Assembly (NCBI GenBank): GCA_949987565.1
Contig: OX465103.1
Coordinates: forward strand, 13,870,774 to 13,934,773
DNA from: Luidia sarsii
Lineage: Eukaryota; Echinodermata; Asteroidea; Paxillosida; Luidiidae
DNA length: 64,000 bases
Reading direction: 5' to 3'
Shown here: positions 1 through 11,700 of the stretch, in pieces
Position numbering within the stretch: the first letter of the stretch is position 1
Layout of the letters: every line of letters begins with the position of its first letter
Notes under the pieces: generated by a model
Databases searched by the model: none
What the model was told of the DNA's origin: nothing
Seen by the model: the letters and a program-made list of their open reading frames with translations, nothing else
Translations under genes and position numbers: made by a program

Positions 1-305
1 GCATATATATTAGGCATATATATTAGGCATCTATCAGGCACATATATCAGGCATATATATTAGACATATATATCAGGCACATATATCAGGCATATATATT
101 ACGCATATATATTAGGCATATACATTACGCATATATATTACTCATATATATTATGCATATGTATTACGCATATATGACACATATATTACGCATATATTAC
201 GCATATATTACGTATATATGAGGCATATATGACGCACATATTACACATATATTACGCATATATTACGTATTTTATACGCATATATTACGCATATATTAAG
301 CGTAT
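1..305. repeat. AT-rich minisatellite, GCATATATATTA-type
   Basis: About 25 degenerate 10-13 bp units such as GCATATATATTA, drifting to GCATATATTAC. The array probably continues beyond the left edge. Confidence 0.9.
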
Positions 306-2400
306 AATCCAGACTATTTTTCAGGATTGTTTGACCTAATTATGGAAAGGAAAATGGAGACAATAACACAGGACAAGGAAGTATCTTTCAATTATATAAA
401 CATCTTTTAATTCAAAATACTATTGGCGATTTTGCCATTCTTTTAAACAAAATTTACATTGTGTACCAAACAATGCAGTTACATATTAAATGCATTCAAT
501 CCATTGCTTTGTATAATTTGAATGTAAAAGGTGCCTTCCTAAAAGGCCAAAGTAAAGAAATAGATATTATAAAATGACAAAAATGGTTGATTCCAGTATT
601 AACAATCACAAATGCTTCCATACTGACATTCAAATATGAAAGTAAAATTTTAAAAATTAAGACAACCATTTTAAGCCAACAAAGTTTTGCTTGGTTTTTT
701 TACATTTTTTGGACACTCTACACCGGGACCTCCGAATCCAGGCAGCACTACCGGTATTGTCCACGTTTTAAACCAAGACTCTTTTCAGCCTACCACAAAA
801 CAATATATACAATGTAGCATGACAACAAGCCACACAGGCATCCGATTGTGGCAGGTTTCACAGCTGTCTATTGGTCCGGATTGTTTGGTGAGTTTTGATA
901 ATGTCATTATTACATACAAACAAAAGTGCGATGGTCATGGGCACTGACAACCGGCAAGGTGTGAAGTGGCTATGACATCTAACAAAAAAGAGCCGTTTAA
1001 ATTATACCAAGCGCTTGTGGTAGTTGCGTTGCTCTGCGTTCCCACCAAGGCCCTCCACGAAGCCATGGGTCAGCCTACAGGGCTCAGACTATGTCCCTGT
1101 CCCTCGCTCACAAAAAAAAATGCAAATACAGGCTGAGGCTTGTCAATGAACTTGCAAGGTTTATCCTCCCTACCCTTTGGTTTCTTTTCCCTAATTGCCC
1201 CTCCCTCAGTGTACATCCCACTGCATCCCCCTCCCTTCCCTTTTGTCCGTCCTCTGTCATGTGTGTCAGGACTTTCCTTCCCCTGACTGTCTATGTTTGT
1301 CCTTGTCACTTTGCCTTTGAGAAAGGTCCTGCTAGGATCGAAATGTCAGGCCCTCTAATTTGTGAGATGTATGTATTGCAGGTCCTTTTATTCAGTGATC
1401 AGTTTGCAACATTTTTTTGTATTAACTTCACTTCAGTACAGAGTATTTTCTTGCATAAGAAAACTGGGAGGGTACACCATTTGCAAAGTGCCCAATTTCA
1501 AGACATTCCAAATTTCAAATGTCTTGCTCATCAGGAAGTTTGTCATGGTATCAGACATTCCATGACATTTTATCAATCGAAAATCAGTCATTTTCGAGAA
1601 AAGAGGGCATTTGTTGCATTTCCAATGATTGCTCCACGGAGCAAAGAGTTCCTTATACAAAAACAACCTATGTCTGAAAAAAAAATTAGTATTTAATTTG
1701 GTTTCCACAGTTTTTTCTTATGACATGGTAGATGGATTGAGCTGCAACTTACGCAGGTGTGTTACTTTATGTGAACATTGTACCCTAACAGTTTACCCTA
1801 CCTTTAACGCAACTCTAAGAAACTGACTCAAGGGTGGAATGTGACTTAACATGAATTACACATTAATCCAACACTGGGAATGGCCTCATTTAACTGGACT
1901 GTGAAGATTAAGCAAAATGGTGGAGCTTGGGCAGAATTTTCAATTTTTTCAAATTTCTTACTGCATTTACAAATAATAGCGATAATAATAAGCAGTGGAT
2001 TTCATAGACTGCATGATGTTACGTTAAAAAATAATAATAATTTGAAATATCTGTCATCTTTCCCATCAGGCATTCTCTTTAAGGGTCTTGGTACAGCATA
2101 AGCTCAGATTGCAAAAAAATAATAATACAGGCAGCATAGCACCTTCTTGTTTATAAATACTCCACAGCCGGCCGGTTTGCAGATTGGAACCCTATCAACC
2201 GTTGGAATCTGGAGGTTGAGGAAACAAACAAATTGGAAGAATGAAATGAGAAGGGTTACGGGAGAGGTCTTAAAGGGAAGAATTGCAATGTACACCACGT
2301 ACAGTTGTCTCTTTTTGAGAACGAGCTTAGATCTTAGGAGAGTCAGTGACTCGGATCGTTTAAGGCAGCACATGCTCCTGTCACACTGCTGCAACAGACT
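306..2400. other. intergenic or 3' flank without a recognised gene
   Basis: AT-rich sequence with only short open frames. Contains a fragment of the CCGGGACCTCCGAATC foldback family (about 720-880) and a copy of the GGTCCTGCTAGGATCGAAATG repeat (about 1315-1420). No splice-supported coding exon seen. Confidence 0.6.
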
Positions 2401-2439
2401 CACAAAGTCCCCTGACAAAGGGAGGATGCCATTCAATGA

Positions 2440-2545
2440 GGATTTGCCCTTCTATTTCATGATGAAGCACTGTATGCTTTAGTGCTTTGCCGAATTGCCC
2501 GCTGCAAGGAAAATACGGGCAGCTCGGGGGCAGGAATTCGGACCA
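2440..2545 (-). repeat. SINE-2 fragment
   Basis: Resembles the tRNA-derived repeat at 57880-58130 and 24120-24335 (GGGCAAAGCACT..., B-box GGTTCGAA-like). It could be mistaken for a terminal exon acceptor of the POMGNT1-like gene. A second fragment of the same family lies at about 2835-2905. Confidence 0.6.
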
Positions 2546-2582
2546 CGTGACTCTGCCTAGCGGCCGCCCAACAAACGCATCT

Positions 2583-2760
2583 TCACAAAAGCAATGAGGC
2601 TTGCTCACCGGTGCTCCCCAGGATTTCTGCCGATGTGGGCTTGAGGCTGAAGTAGTCTGTCTTATCGCCGACGAGAATGACGTGTTGGCCCCGGTAAGTA
2701 AATCTGTACAGAATGTGGCAGAGGGCAAAGAAGGTCCCAGGTAAATGCTCCTCGTACAAG
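2583..2760 (-). CDS. POMGNT1-like last exon with stop
   Basis: Residues 844-902: LCHILYRFTYRGQHVILVGD then SLKPTSAEILGST, matching LWRLFRKKNHFLVVGVP and PPSVTP in human. Reading on through a GTGAGC at 2608-2603 gives GEQASLLL and a TGA at 2585-2583, a C-terminus of about the family length. If that GTGAGC is instead a working donor, the coding exon would end at 2609 and the end would lie in an exon I could not identify. Confidence 0.72.
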
Positions 2761-5700
2761 CTGTAATAATATTATAAGTCTTCAATCATGTTGAGTTACA
2801 GTTTGCCCTCCTTCAAGGTAGAAATCAGATGAAGAAGACTGCAGCACACGGCAGCTCGGGTGGGATTCAAACCTGACACTCCTGTGCTTCTTAGTGCAGG
2901 CATCTTGAACACCGAGGATTCTAATTTGTAGAGCAGCGCATGGCCCATTCACAAGTATAGACAGGGTATGTTAATCATACATTGAGTAGAGCAAACTCTG
3001 TCATATGGAAAAATAATAATTTGGGTGATCCCCAAGCTGCTGTAGCCAGGTTTACAGGATTGGGTTTGTTTGCATCTGAGTGAAAGTGGGGGGCGTGATC
3101 CATGGAGATTTACAACAGTTAATGGTTGAATGCTTCTGGCTGTCACCGCCAATCCGGCAAAGACTATTTGGGGAGGTCACCATCTAAGGGCTGGATAGCT
3201 CAGATGGTAAGAGTGCTGGTACGCAAAACCAGAGGTCTCAGGTTCAAGTCCCAGTCAATTCAAGGTTTTCTTTGTCATTTTTCCAAACAAGTGGGTCCAT
3301 ATATACACACAGGAGTGAAAGAAAACAAAACAAAACAACCTATGTATGAATCAACTTTGAATACAGAACACAACTGCCTTTTGAAGATGTTTGGAGAAAA
3401 AAAAATTGACTTTAGAGCTATAGGTCAAGTCAAAGTGATGATTTTAGAAGAGGGCAAGAAATCCTTCTTCATTTGGCAACGCCTACCTCACGATGCCATA
3501 GTGAAGGTTGAACAACGGAAAGTCCTCGAACACAAACAGGCCGAAGCATTTGCATAGTTGTCTCAGCAGTTTCTGGTCGCCTGCCTTGTCTTGCGCGTAG
3601 AAAACAGCATAGCTATTTCTGATGAGAGAGAGAGGATTTGATAGGGACAACATTTAAGGTGATACAATAGTGGTAGGGAACTCCTTACCAGCCGCAATGA
3701 CTCAAAACTGTCCACATTGCGATGAGGTCGGATGCCTGACATCCGACAATGGACCCACTGCTCACTGACTCATATGAAGCAATGGGTAGCCACTGCTTCA
3801 CTCCCAATGCACTGCATTGACCGGCTCAGTGGTCAAGGGGATTAGACATTGGCACTGCCAAGCAGTAGTTGTATCCTCCCCAAGATGCCTTTTGTTTTTA
3901 CACTTTGCGTAGGACAGACCATCATTTTGATACATCCAACCTATACATATCACCAGGCGATCAAGCAAAGCGCTGAGCATACAATGCTTGCTGCACATCA
4001 GTTTGGGTAAACCGTCACTGAAGCAAAGTCCTACTATGCTTGCTGCATATCAGTTAGGGCAAACCCTCACTGTAGCAAAGTCCTACTATGCTTACTGCAC
4101 ATCAGTTAGGGCAAACCCTCACTATAGCAAAGTTCTACAATGCTTGCTGCACATCAGTTTGGGTAAACCGTCACTGAAGCAAAGTCCTACTATGCTTGCT
4201 GCATATCAGTTAGGGCAAACCCTCGCTGTAGCAAAGTCCTACTATGCTTGCTGCACATCAGTTAGGGCAGACCCTCACTGTAGCAAAGTCCTACTATAAT
4301 CTCAGAGACTCACTTGTCATTGGTGTCCAGCTCCAATGACAGCTCTCCTCCTTTAAGGCACTTGCTGAAGGATGACGGCTTGAGTGGGAGACTACTGGAG
4401 ACTAGCCGCTTCATCTCCAGCTCGTAGGAATCCTCCACAAGCTTGTAGACATTGGTGGGCTCTGCCTGGAAGCTGGCACTGGACACAACAAAGACAATGA
4501 CTTTTATATAATGTGCATTTTTCAAAACTCCTCCTCCATCTCCCCCTACATCTCGTCATCTTTTGTCTCCTCCTCCTCCATCTCCTCCATCTCCTCCTCT
4601 TCCATTTCCATCTCCTCCTCCATCTCCCCTCCTCATCCTCCATTTCCATCTCCTCATCCTTTATCTCCTACTCCTCCTCCATCTCCTCCTCCTCCATCTC
4701 CTCCTCCTCCTCCATCTCCTCATCCTCCATCTCCTCATCCTTTATCTCTTCCATCTCATTCTTCATATCCTCCTCCTCCATCTCCCTCTCCATCTCCCCC
4801 CCCCTCCTCTTCCTCCTCCTCCTCCTCCTCCTCCTCCTCCACTTCCTCCTCCTCCTGCATTTCCATCTCCTCATCCTTTATCTCCTCCTCCTCCTCCCAA
4901 TCAAGCCACCTACCTGGAGCTCATCCGATTGTGGAACATGGCAGACTGCAGTCGTTTGTCCTCGTAGTAACCGCCAGTCCTGGGGATCCTCTTGACCCTA
5001 GACACGTCCGGTATGATGGTCTCCCCTTTGGCCACGCTGCCCAGTGACCAGCCTCTCCAGGTGGGCTGGTTGCAGCATTCCTTGTATGCCATGGCCTTGT
5101 CCGTCCACACAGACCGGCGGGCAATCCAGCTGCATCCAGGAGACAAAGAAACAGTGAAGTTGGGGTACCAGACCAAACAAAAAACCCACTTCAGTCGGCC
5201 ACACGCAATCAATCAATCATGTAGCAGGACCTTTGTACTACTACTGCTTATGAAGTGCAACGTATCAAGGCAGACAAGACCAAGCGTGCTGCTCACAAAT
5301 CCCGATCTGGCAGCAGTTCTTCAGCTCCTGGCACTGCGGCCTCGTTATCCTTTCCACAGTGCTTCTGGAATCTTCCGGGCGCGCACTGGCCTCATCAGTC
5401 ACCTCCGAACCCACACAACCCCCCGAGCCATATGATGAATGAAGATGGTCCTCTTCCCCCAGGAAGGATGAACCACCACTAGCATGACCCTTAAACATTC
5501 ATGTTGCAAAGCAACGTCTCCTACGAATGAGGAACAAAACGTTGGATGCCTTTAAATTTTCGGACATTTGCATTTTGCAACATTTTTGTATTGCTTTGAG
5601 TAAAAACCTCTTTTATCATTACCACTAACAACCAAAATAAACAACACACATTCTGCATCAGTGCATGGGCCAATTGTGAGGTATAATGCATATACATTGT

Positions 5701-8700
5701 ACCCAAACCAAATTGAGTGTTAACGCTTATCGCAAATGAACCCATGACATAATATGGACTACATGGAATGTCAGTGAGCATGTGAGCGTGTCTGTAACTC
5801 AACTCACCCAAAGCCGGGAAAGTCCTGCGTTCTATACAGTAGGCTCTCATCACCAGAGGTACTGTGGAATCCTGTTAATGCAGCAGAAATGATGCCATCA
5901 ATTTGAGAGGAGAAAGCATTCGCCTCTCCACATTCTGTTGCCCATTCCCACCCAAAACCAGTCCTCACTCACAATCGGCTGTCCGTTCAGGGCAATGGAC
6001 AGTCCAAGTATGGCTACAGGGTGTGTCCAAAAAACATTGAGTTCAGTTGTTACGAGCCGTGACAGTGCTCTCAAAAATGGTGAAAACACTTGTTTTTTTG
6101 ACACAGGGGGGAAAAAACGAAATGGGAAATTCTGGGGGAAAACATTTAATGGGAACTTTTGAAAAAAAATTCGAGGGAAAAGGAAAAGAAAACAATTGAC
6201 AACAAAAGTCGGGCCCTCAAGAGGGGAGAAAAAGGGAGGAAGGGGGGAGCTTACCGTTGGGATTCCAGGCAGAGACGGTCAGGATAGTTGGGTCCTTGGC
6301 CAAGAGGTGGTACACCTGGGAGAAGTACCTGAGGAAGTCCGGGGTGACTTCCAGGTAGTCCTCCAGAACCAGCACGTACTCCTTGTCCTTCAGCAGCTCA
6401 AAGGCCCGCTTGATGGCGTCGTACAGGAAGGCTGAGACAGCCAAACCACAAAAACAAAGGCGTATTCAGTCAAAACAATTCAACGGGCAATATACAACAA
6501 TGATGAAACTGCTTACCGCCTGAAATTACAAAAATATATATAAGCGATATGCACACAAAAAAAGGGGTGGACGCTTCAACCTTTCTCTCTCAAGGCACTC
6601 TGCCTTTGGAAAAAAAAGGATTGAAACATCAGGCCCTCCAAATTTTTGGAAATAAATTTAGGAGGGCCGGATGGTCAGAAAGCAGCACCAAATTTCCAAA
6701 TCCCAGCATGGACTAAGGCTCCAGCTTTGTCTCCATTACCTTCACGCATTTTTTTTTTAAAGTACAAGGCATGAAAACGAGAGGCTCCCAGCTTCAATTT
6801 TTGGAGAAGATGGTCCGTTTTGAAAAGCTTCAACTTGAAGATCAAATTTGCAATTGATGGTAATTTCTTTTTTTTAATCTGTTAAGAGTGCCTTAATTTT
6901 TCTAAAGCAAATTTAATGGAGAATTGCCAACCGCAATGAAAGCCACTACGATTTTGGAGACAAATCTACCACAGATTGCTCCGTTGGCACTAGGGGCTGA
7001 ATTGGAATTTCAGGTCCCGAGCGAGGGATATTGGGGCCGGCTCAACCCTGCCTCTGATGACAGAGATGACTCTCTTCCGTCGGCATTTACCCGAGTAGTC
7101 AGACTTGGGCTTGATCGCCTCTGAGTTGAAGTCGTAGAGTTTGACCAGCTCGTTGGGTTCTGGGTAGTTGCCCGTCAGAAAGACCTACAAAATCATTTGA
7201 AGGGAAGGAGAGAGAGAAAAAAAAATTGTTATGCAACAAATCGACAATGTTTATCCACGTTGCTGGAGAGTGGTTCCAAAATTGTACCAGCTGGAAAAAA
7301 TGGTTGAATTTGACGTAAAGGTGAAGGTTTAAACAAACAATGTTCAGATATGAAATCAACCCTTGGACTAATGAAGCTTTCTGCAAACTATTGGGGTTGA
7401 AAGCTATACCTCGGCCAAAGCTGTGATGGTGACAACATGTCATGGGGTTACATGTATGTCTGAATTTGTGGTTGCCGTTGAAATTTAGCTCATTGATACC
7501 AACAAATGACTGCCATTTTTCCCTCTATTGTTGCATACATAAAATCCTCAGTTAAACTAATAAATTCTCCACTAGCTCTTTAAGCGCCAAATCCTTGCTT
7601 ACACAATCCATGAAATGAACTCTGCACTTTTTTTCTTTTCTTGTTTATGCAAAATCACCCAAAACAAGGCTAAAAAACCACTCAAGGTTAAGGGCTACAG
7701 AATGAAGGAGATAGAGAGGGGCTTACAGTGTCCTATAAGCACAGAATTCTGCATAAAGCAGAGCCATGAAATTAAGTCTAGTAGAGGGACGCCATGCCTG
7801 CTTTATTCCGATGGATTGACTGAGACCCTGTCCGAGTCAGTAGGTGAAATTGGGCCCTGTTGGTCCAGTGCTTTTTAGGGTTTCACAAAAATTGACCTGT
7901 GGATGTCAGACTCACCAGTACGTTGGATGGCTTCAGGCCAGGCACTGCAATCAAGGAGGACAGGCACTTCTGCAGAGGCATCAAATCACCGCCTGAACGA
8001 GGGGGAAAAACAGAGGAGACCCAATAACAAAGGAATTGGAAAAGAAGAGAACTGCAACACTTGAGTAACATTCAAAAATGATGCAAAACTACTCACTGAC
8101 TATTGACCCAAATGGCAAAAATAGAAAATTAGGTGGGTCTGACGATTCGATCCGAGCAGGACCTTTCTCAAATGTCCTTTATCAAAACATCAGGCCCTCT
8201 AAATTTATAAAAGCTTCAAATAGCACAGGTTCTCCATCGCATTGGAATATGCTGAAACACATTAGTGCTCTCAACTGAAATTCAAACCGCTTACTGACTT
8301 GACATGACATGACCAAAACATTCTCAAAAAGTTGGGAGGAGCCCGGGGTTTTGGTCCTGGCAAAAGCTTTCTCAAAGGCTCTCTCAAAGAAACAATTTGC
8401 CTTTGAGAAAAGTGCTGCTAGGATTACCTATTTGATCAAGGTGGATTTGGTCATTTTTTTGTCAAATAAATCAATGAAAAATTGACAGGGAACTGACAGG
8501 GTGCTATTAGGCTTGTTTTCCCACTGTTATTCACTTTGGCTTTAAACAAAAGTGAAGTTTCGGCTGGCAAGCTGATCCAACAAATCATTACTTTTTTGGG
8601 GGCTCAGGCAAACATTTGTCGCTCTGGTGGCTCTACGAAATTGGGCCCCGGTCTTTCCCCAGTGGTGGGCTGTGAGATGTGGACGCGGCGGACGTACCTG

Positions 8701-11700
8701 GCACCACCACAATGGGCATCTTGTAGGCTGGGTTACTCCTCAGGGCCATGTCGTCCAGACCCACAGGCTTCAGGGTCTTGTTCATGTTCTCGCCTGGTCG
8801 GGGCCGGGCAGGGTGTGTGAGGGGGGGGGGGAGAGAGGATGAAGAGATCAAACTAAGCTTTGTGCACACACCATTTGGACTGACCACTCTCTCAAAAAGA
8901 ATCACGGTCTTCACAATGGGACTGGTGAGTAGAGGCAATGTTTCGGGAGGTGATGTGTGCTGGATTTTTTTCCATATGATAATAGAGTTGTATATTTGGA
9001 TAAAAATGATGGCAAACAAATCATGGAAAATCAACTGGGAACTTTTTGAAACGATTTTGAAAAATGTCAAAGAAAACCAGCCCTTAGAAGGCGGCCTTCC
9101 CAAAATAGTCAACTAGTCTTTCCAGGGTAGGGGTGGCAGTCAGAAGCATTTAACCATTAACTGCTCCTTATAGGCCAACTGTGGGTGTAGTGGGGGAGGG
9201 AGGGGCGTGCCATAGCATTTAATGAGGCCGAGGTCAAGCTCAACTTGAATAGGCCATGCGTACATGTACCGGTAGGTGTAGGTGGACTGGAGGAGGGGAG
9301 GGCATGCCATAGCATTTGATGAGGCCGAGGTCAAGCTCAACTTGAATAGGCCATGCGTACATGTACCGGTAGGTGTAGGTGGACTGGAGGAGGGGAGGGC
9401 ATGCCATAGCATTTGATGAGGCCGAGGTCAAGCTCAACTTGAATAGGCCATGCGTACATGTACCGGTAGGTGTAGGTGGACTGGAGGAGGGGAGGGCATG
9501 CCATAGCATTTGATGAGGCCAGGGTAGAACTAAACTTGGATAGGCCAGCAGTAGGTGGACTGCAGGAGGGCATGCCATAGTATTTAATGAGGCCGAGGTT
9601 GAGCTCAACTTGCAGCAAATGGCCTGTACTCACCCTTGCACAGATCCGGGTAGGAGTCATAGGATTTGCAGAAATTCTCTCGCTTCTTGTTGACAAGGGC
9701 TTCCACGACAAATTCCCCCTTGACTAAGAAACGGACGGAGGAAAATCACGAGAAAAAGTTAGATTAACGGCACAAAAGCCACTGAAATTTGTGTGCCCGA
9801 TCGCCAACACAGAGCGTGGTACATGGTTGAACAATCAGAGCAAGTTCAGCTTCGGTGAGTTCTAAAGACTGATAGTATATTCTTTGAAAATGAAAGCACA
9901 GTTAGCACACTCCTTACTAATGCAACTCATATATGACCCGAGACGGCATAATGAGGATTCTCGTCCAAATTTGAGTTTTCAAGATTTTCCCACCACTGCA
10001 AAGAGTAGCTCATTATTTTTTCCATACATTGCCGGGGAAAAAAGGGAAAAAAATACAACCAGTCAATGCCAGGGTAAGTCTCCCCCACATTAGTCATAGT
10101 GTTTTGTTTTTCTTACTCTTGAAGGGAATGCACTCCTTAATCCCCAGCTGGCGGCCCCAGCCAGACCCTTCTCGAAAGGACAGCTTCTCGTAGGGGGTGA
10201 AGCCACGGATGCCCTTCTGGCTGACCATCATCCAGTTGTCCCGGTAACCAAACTCGTCTATCTTGCTGCTGCCCAGAGCTTTGATCATTTCCTTGCTCTT
10301 CGACGACAACCTGGGAGGGGGGAGGGGAGAGGGAGACGGAGAGAGGGAGGGGGAGGGGGAGAGGGAGAGGGAGAGGGAGAGTGAGAGGGAGAGGGAGAGG
10401 GAGAGAGGGAGAGGGAGAGGGAGACGGAGAGAGGGAGACGGAGAGAGGGAGGGGGAGAGGGAGAGGGAGAGGGAGAGGGAGAGGGAGAGGGAGAGTGAGA
10501 GGGAGAGGGAGAGAGGGAGAGGGAGAGGGAGAGGGAGAGGGAGACGGAGAGAGGGAGGGGGAGAGGGAGAGGGAGAGGGAGAGAGGGAGAGGGGGAGAGG
10601 GAGAGGGAGAGGGAGAGGGAGATGGAGATGGAGAGGGAGAGGGAGAGGGAGAGGGAGAAGGAGAGGGAGAGGGAGAGGGAGAGGGAGAGAGAGAGAAAGG
10701 GAGAGGGAGAGGGAGAGGGAGAGAGAGGGAGAGGGAGAGGGAGAGGGAGAGAGAGAAGGACAGGGAGAGGAAGAAGGAGAGGGACAGGGACAGGGAGAGT
10801 GAGGGAGAGAGGGACAGGGAGAAGGACAGGGACAGGGAGAAGGAGAGGAAGAGGGAGGGGGAGAGGGAGAGGGAGAGTGAGAGGAAGAGAGGGAGATGGA
10901 GGGAGTTGGAGGGAGATGGAGGGAGATGGAGGGAGAAGGTAAAATCCAGTCAGTTAGATGAGTAAAGGTTGGGTTGAATGGTCAGTTGAATGCTTGGTTG
11001 ATCGGTTGGTCAGTTGGTTGGATGGATACTTGATTCATCAGTTTGTTGGAGGGTTGAATCAGCGTCTAGTTTGGTTTATTAGCTTTTTCGCGCGAAGCGG
11101 AAAAGCTATTGTTGTTGTTAAGATTTTTTTTTTTTCTTCTTCTTTTTCTGTTCGTACAAGTCCCATAGACAAAGCACAGGGTTTTTTCGGAGGGCATTTT
11201 TGCCATTGAACAAACTTTGATTTTGCTCAAACTTGACAAATGCATAGAGCCCTTTCTGAAGTTGTGCAATAAAAGCAAAAAAGCAATTTCGTTTTGTTCC
11301 AAGTTTGCACTATATCTAAGTTGGGAAAAGGTGTATCCAAAAATTGCCCTCATTTGATCGTGACGTAATCTCATGAATATTAATGAGGTCATGAACTGTT
11401 CAGATTTTAACATTCAATTAGGCAAATTTGGCCAACGGAGCCAACAATTTTTTTCATTTTTTCGTTTATATCTATTGGGGATGTAGTTTTGAAACACCCT
11501 CCATGGCCAAAATGCCATGACGCAATCGTGACGTCATCAAAATGCGTGTTTTTAAAACACATATTTGCCAACGGTCAATCGTCTCGAAATTTGGTGTGCA
11601 GGTAGCTATTGTGCTAGACATTCATAATCCTGAGTTTGGAAGCAATCGACCATTGTTCAGAATTATTATGATTTTTTGAAAAATATAATGAGGTCCCATA

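Noticed and set aside
2440..2510. Terminal exon of the POMGNT1-like gene using a TATTTTCCTTGCAG acceptor
   Set aside because: The sequence matches the SINE-2 family and the encoded peptide has no counterpart in POMGNT1.
3189..3262. tRNA gene (GCA anticodon-like loop)
   Set aside because: Has A and B boxes, but several diverged copies share the same 5' body and 3' context, so it is a tRNA-derived SINE.
10263..10965. Arg/Glu/Gly-rich ORFs of 179-194 codons
   Set aside because: Translation of the GAGGGA tract.
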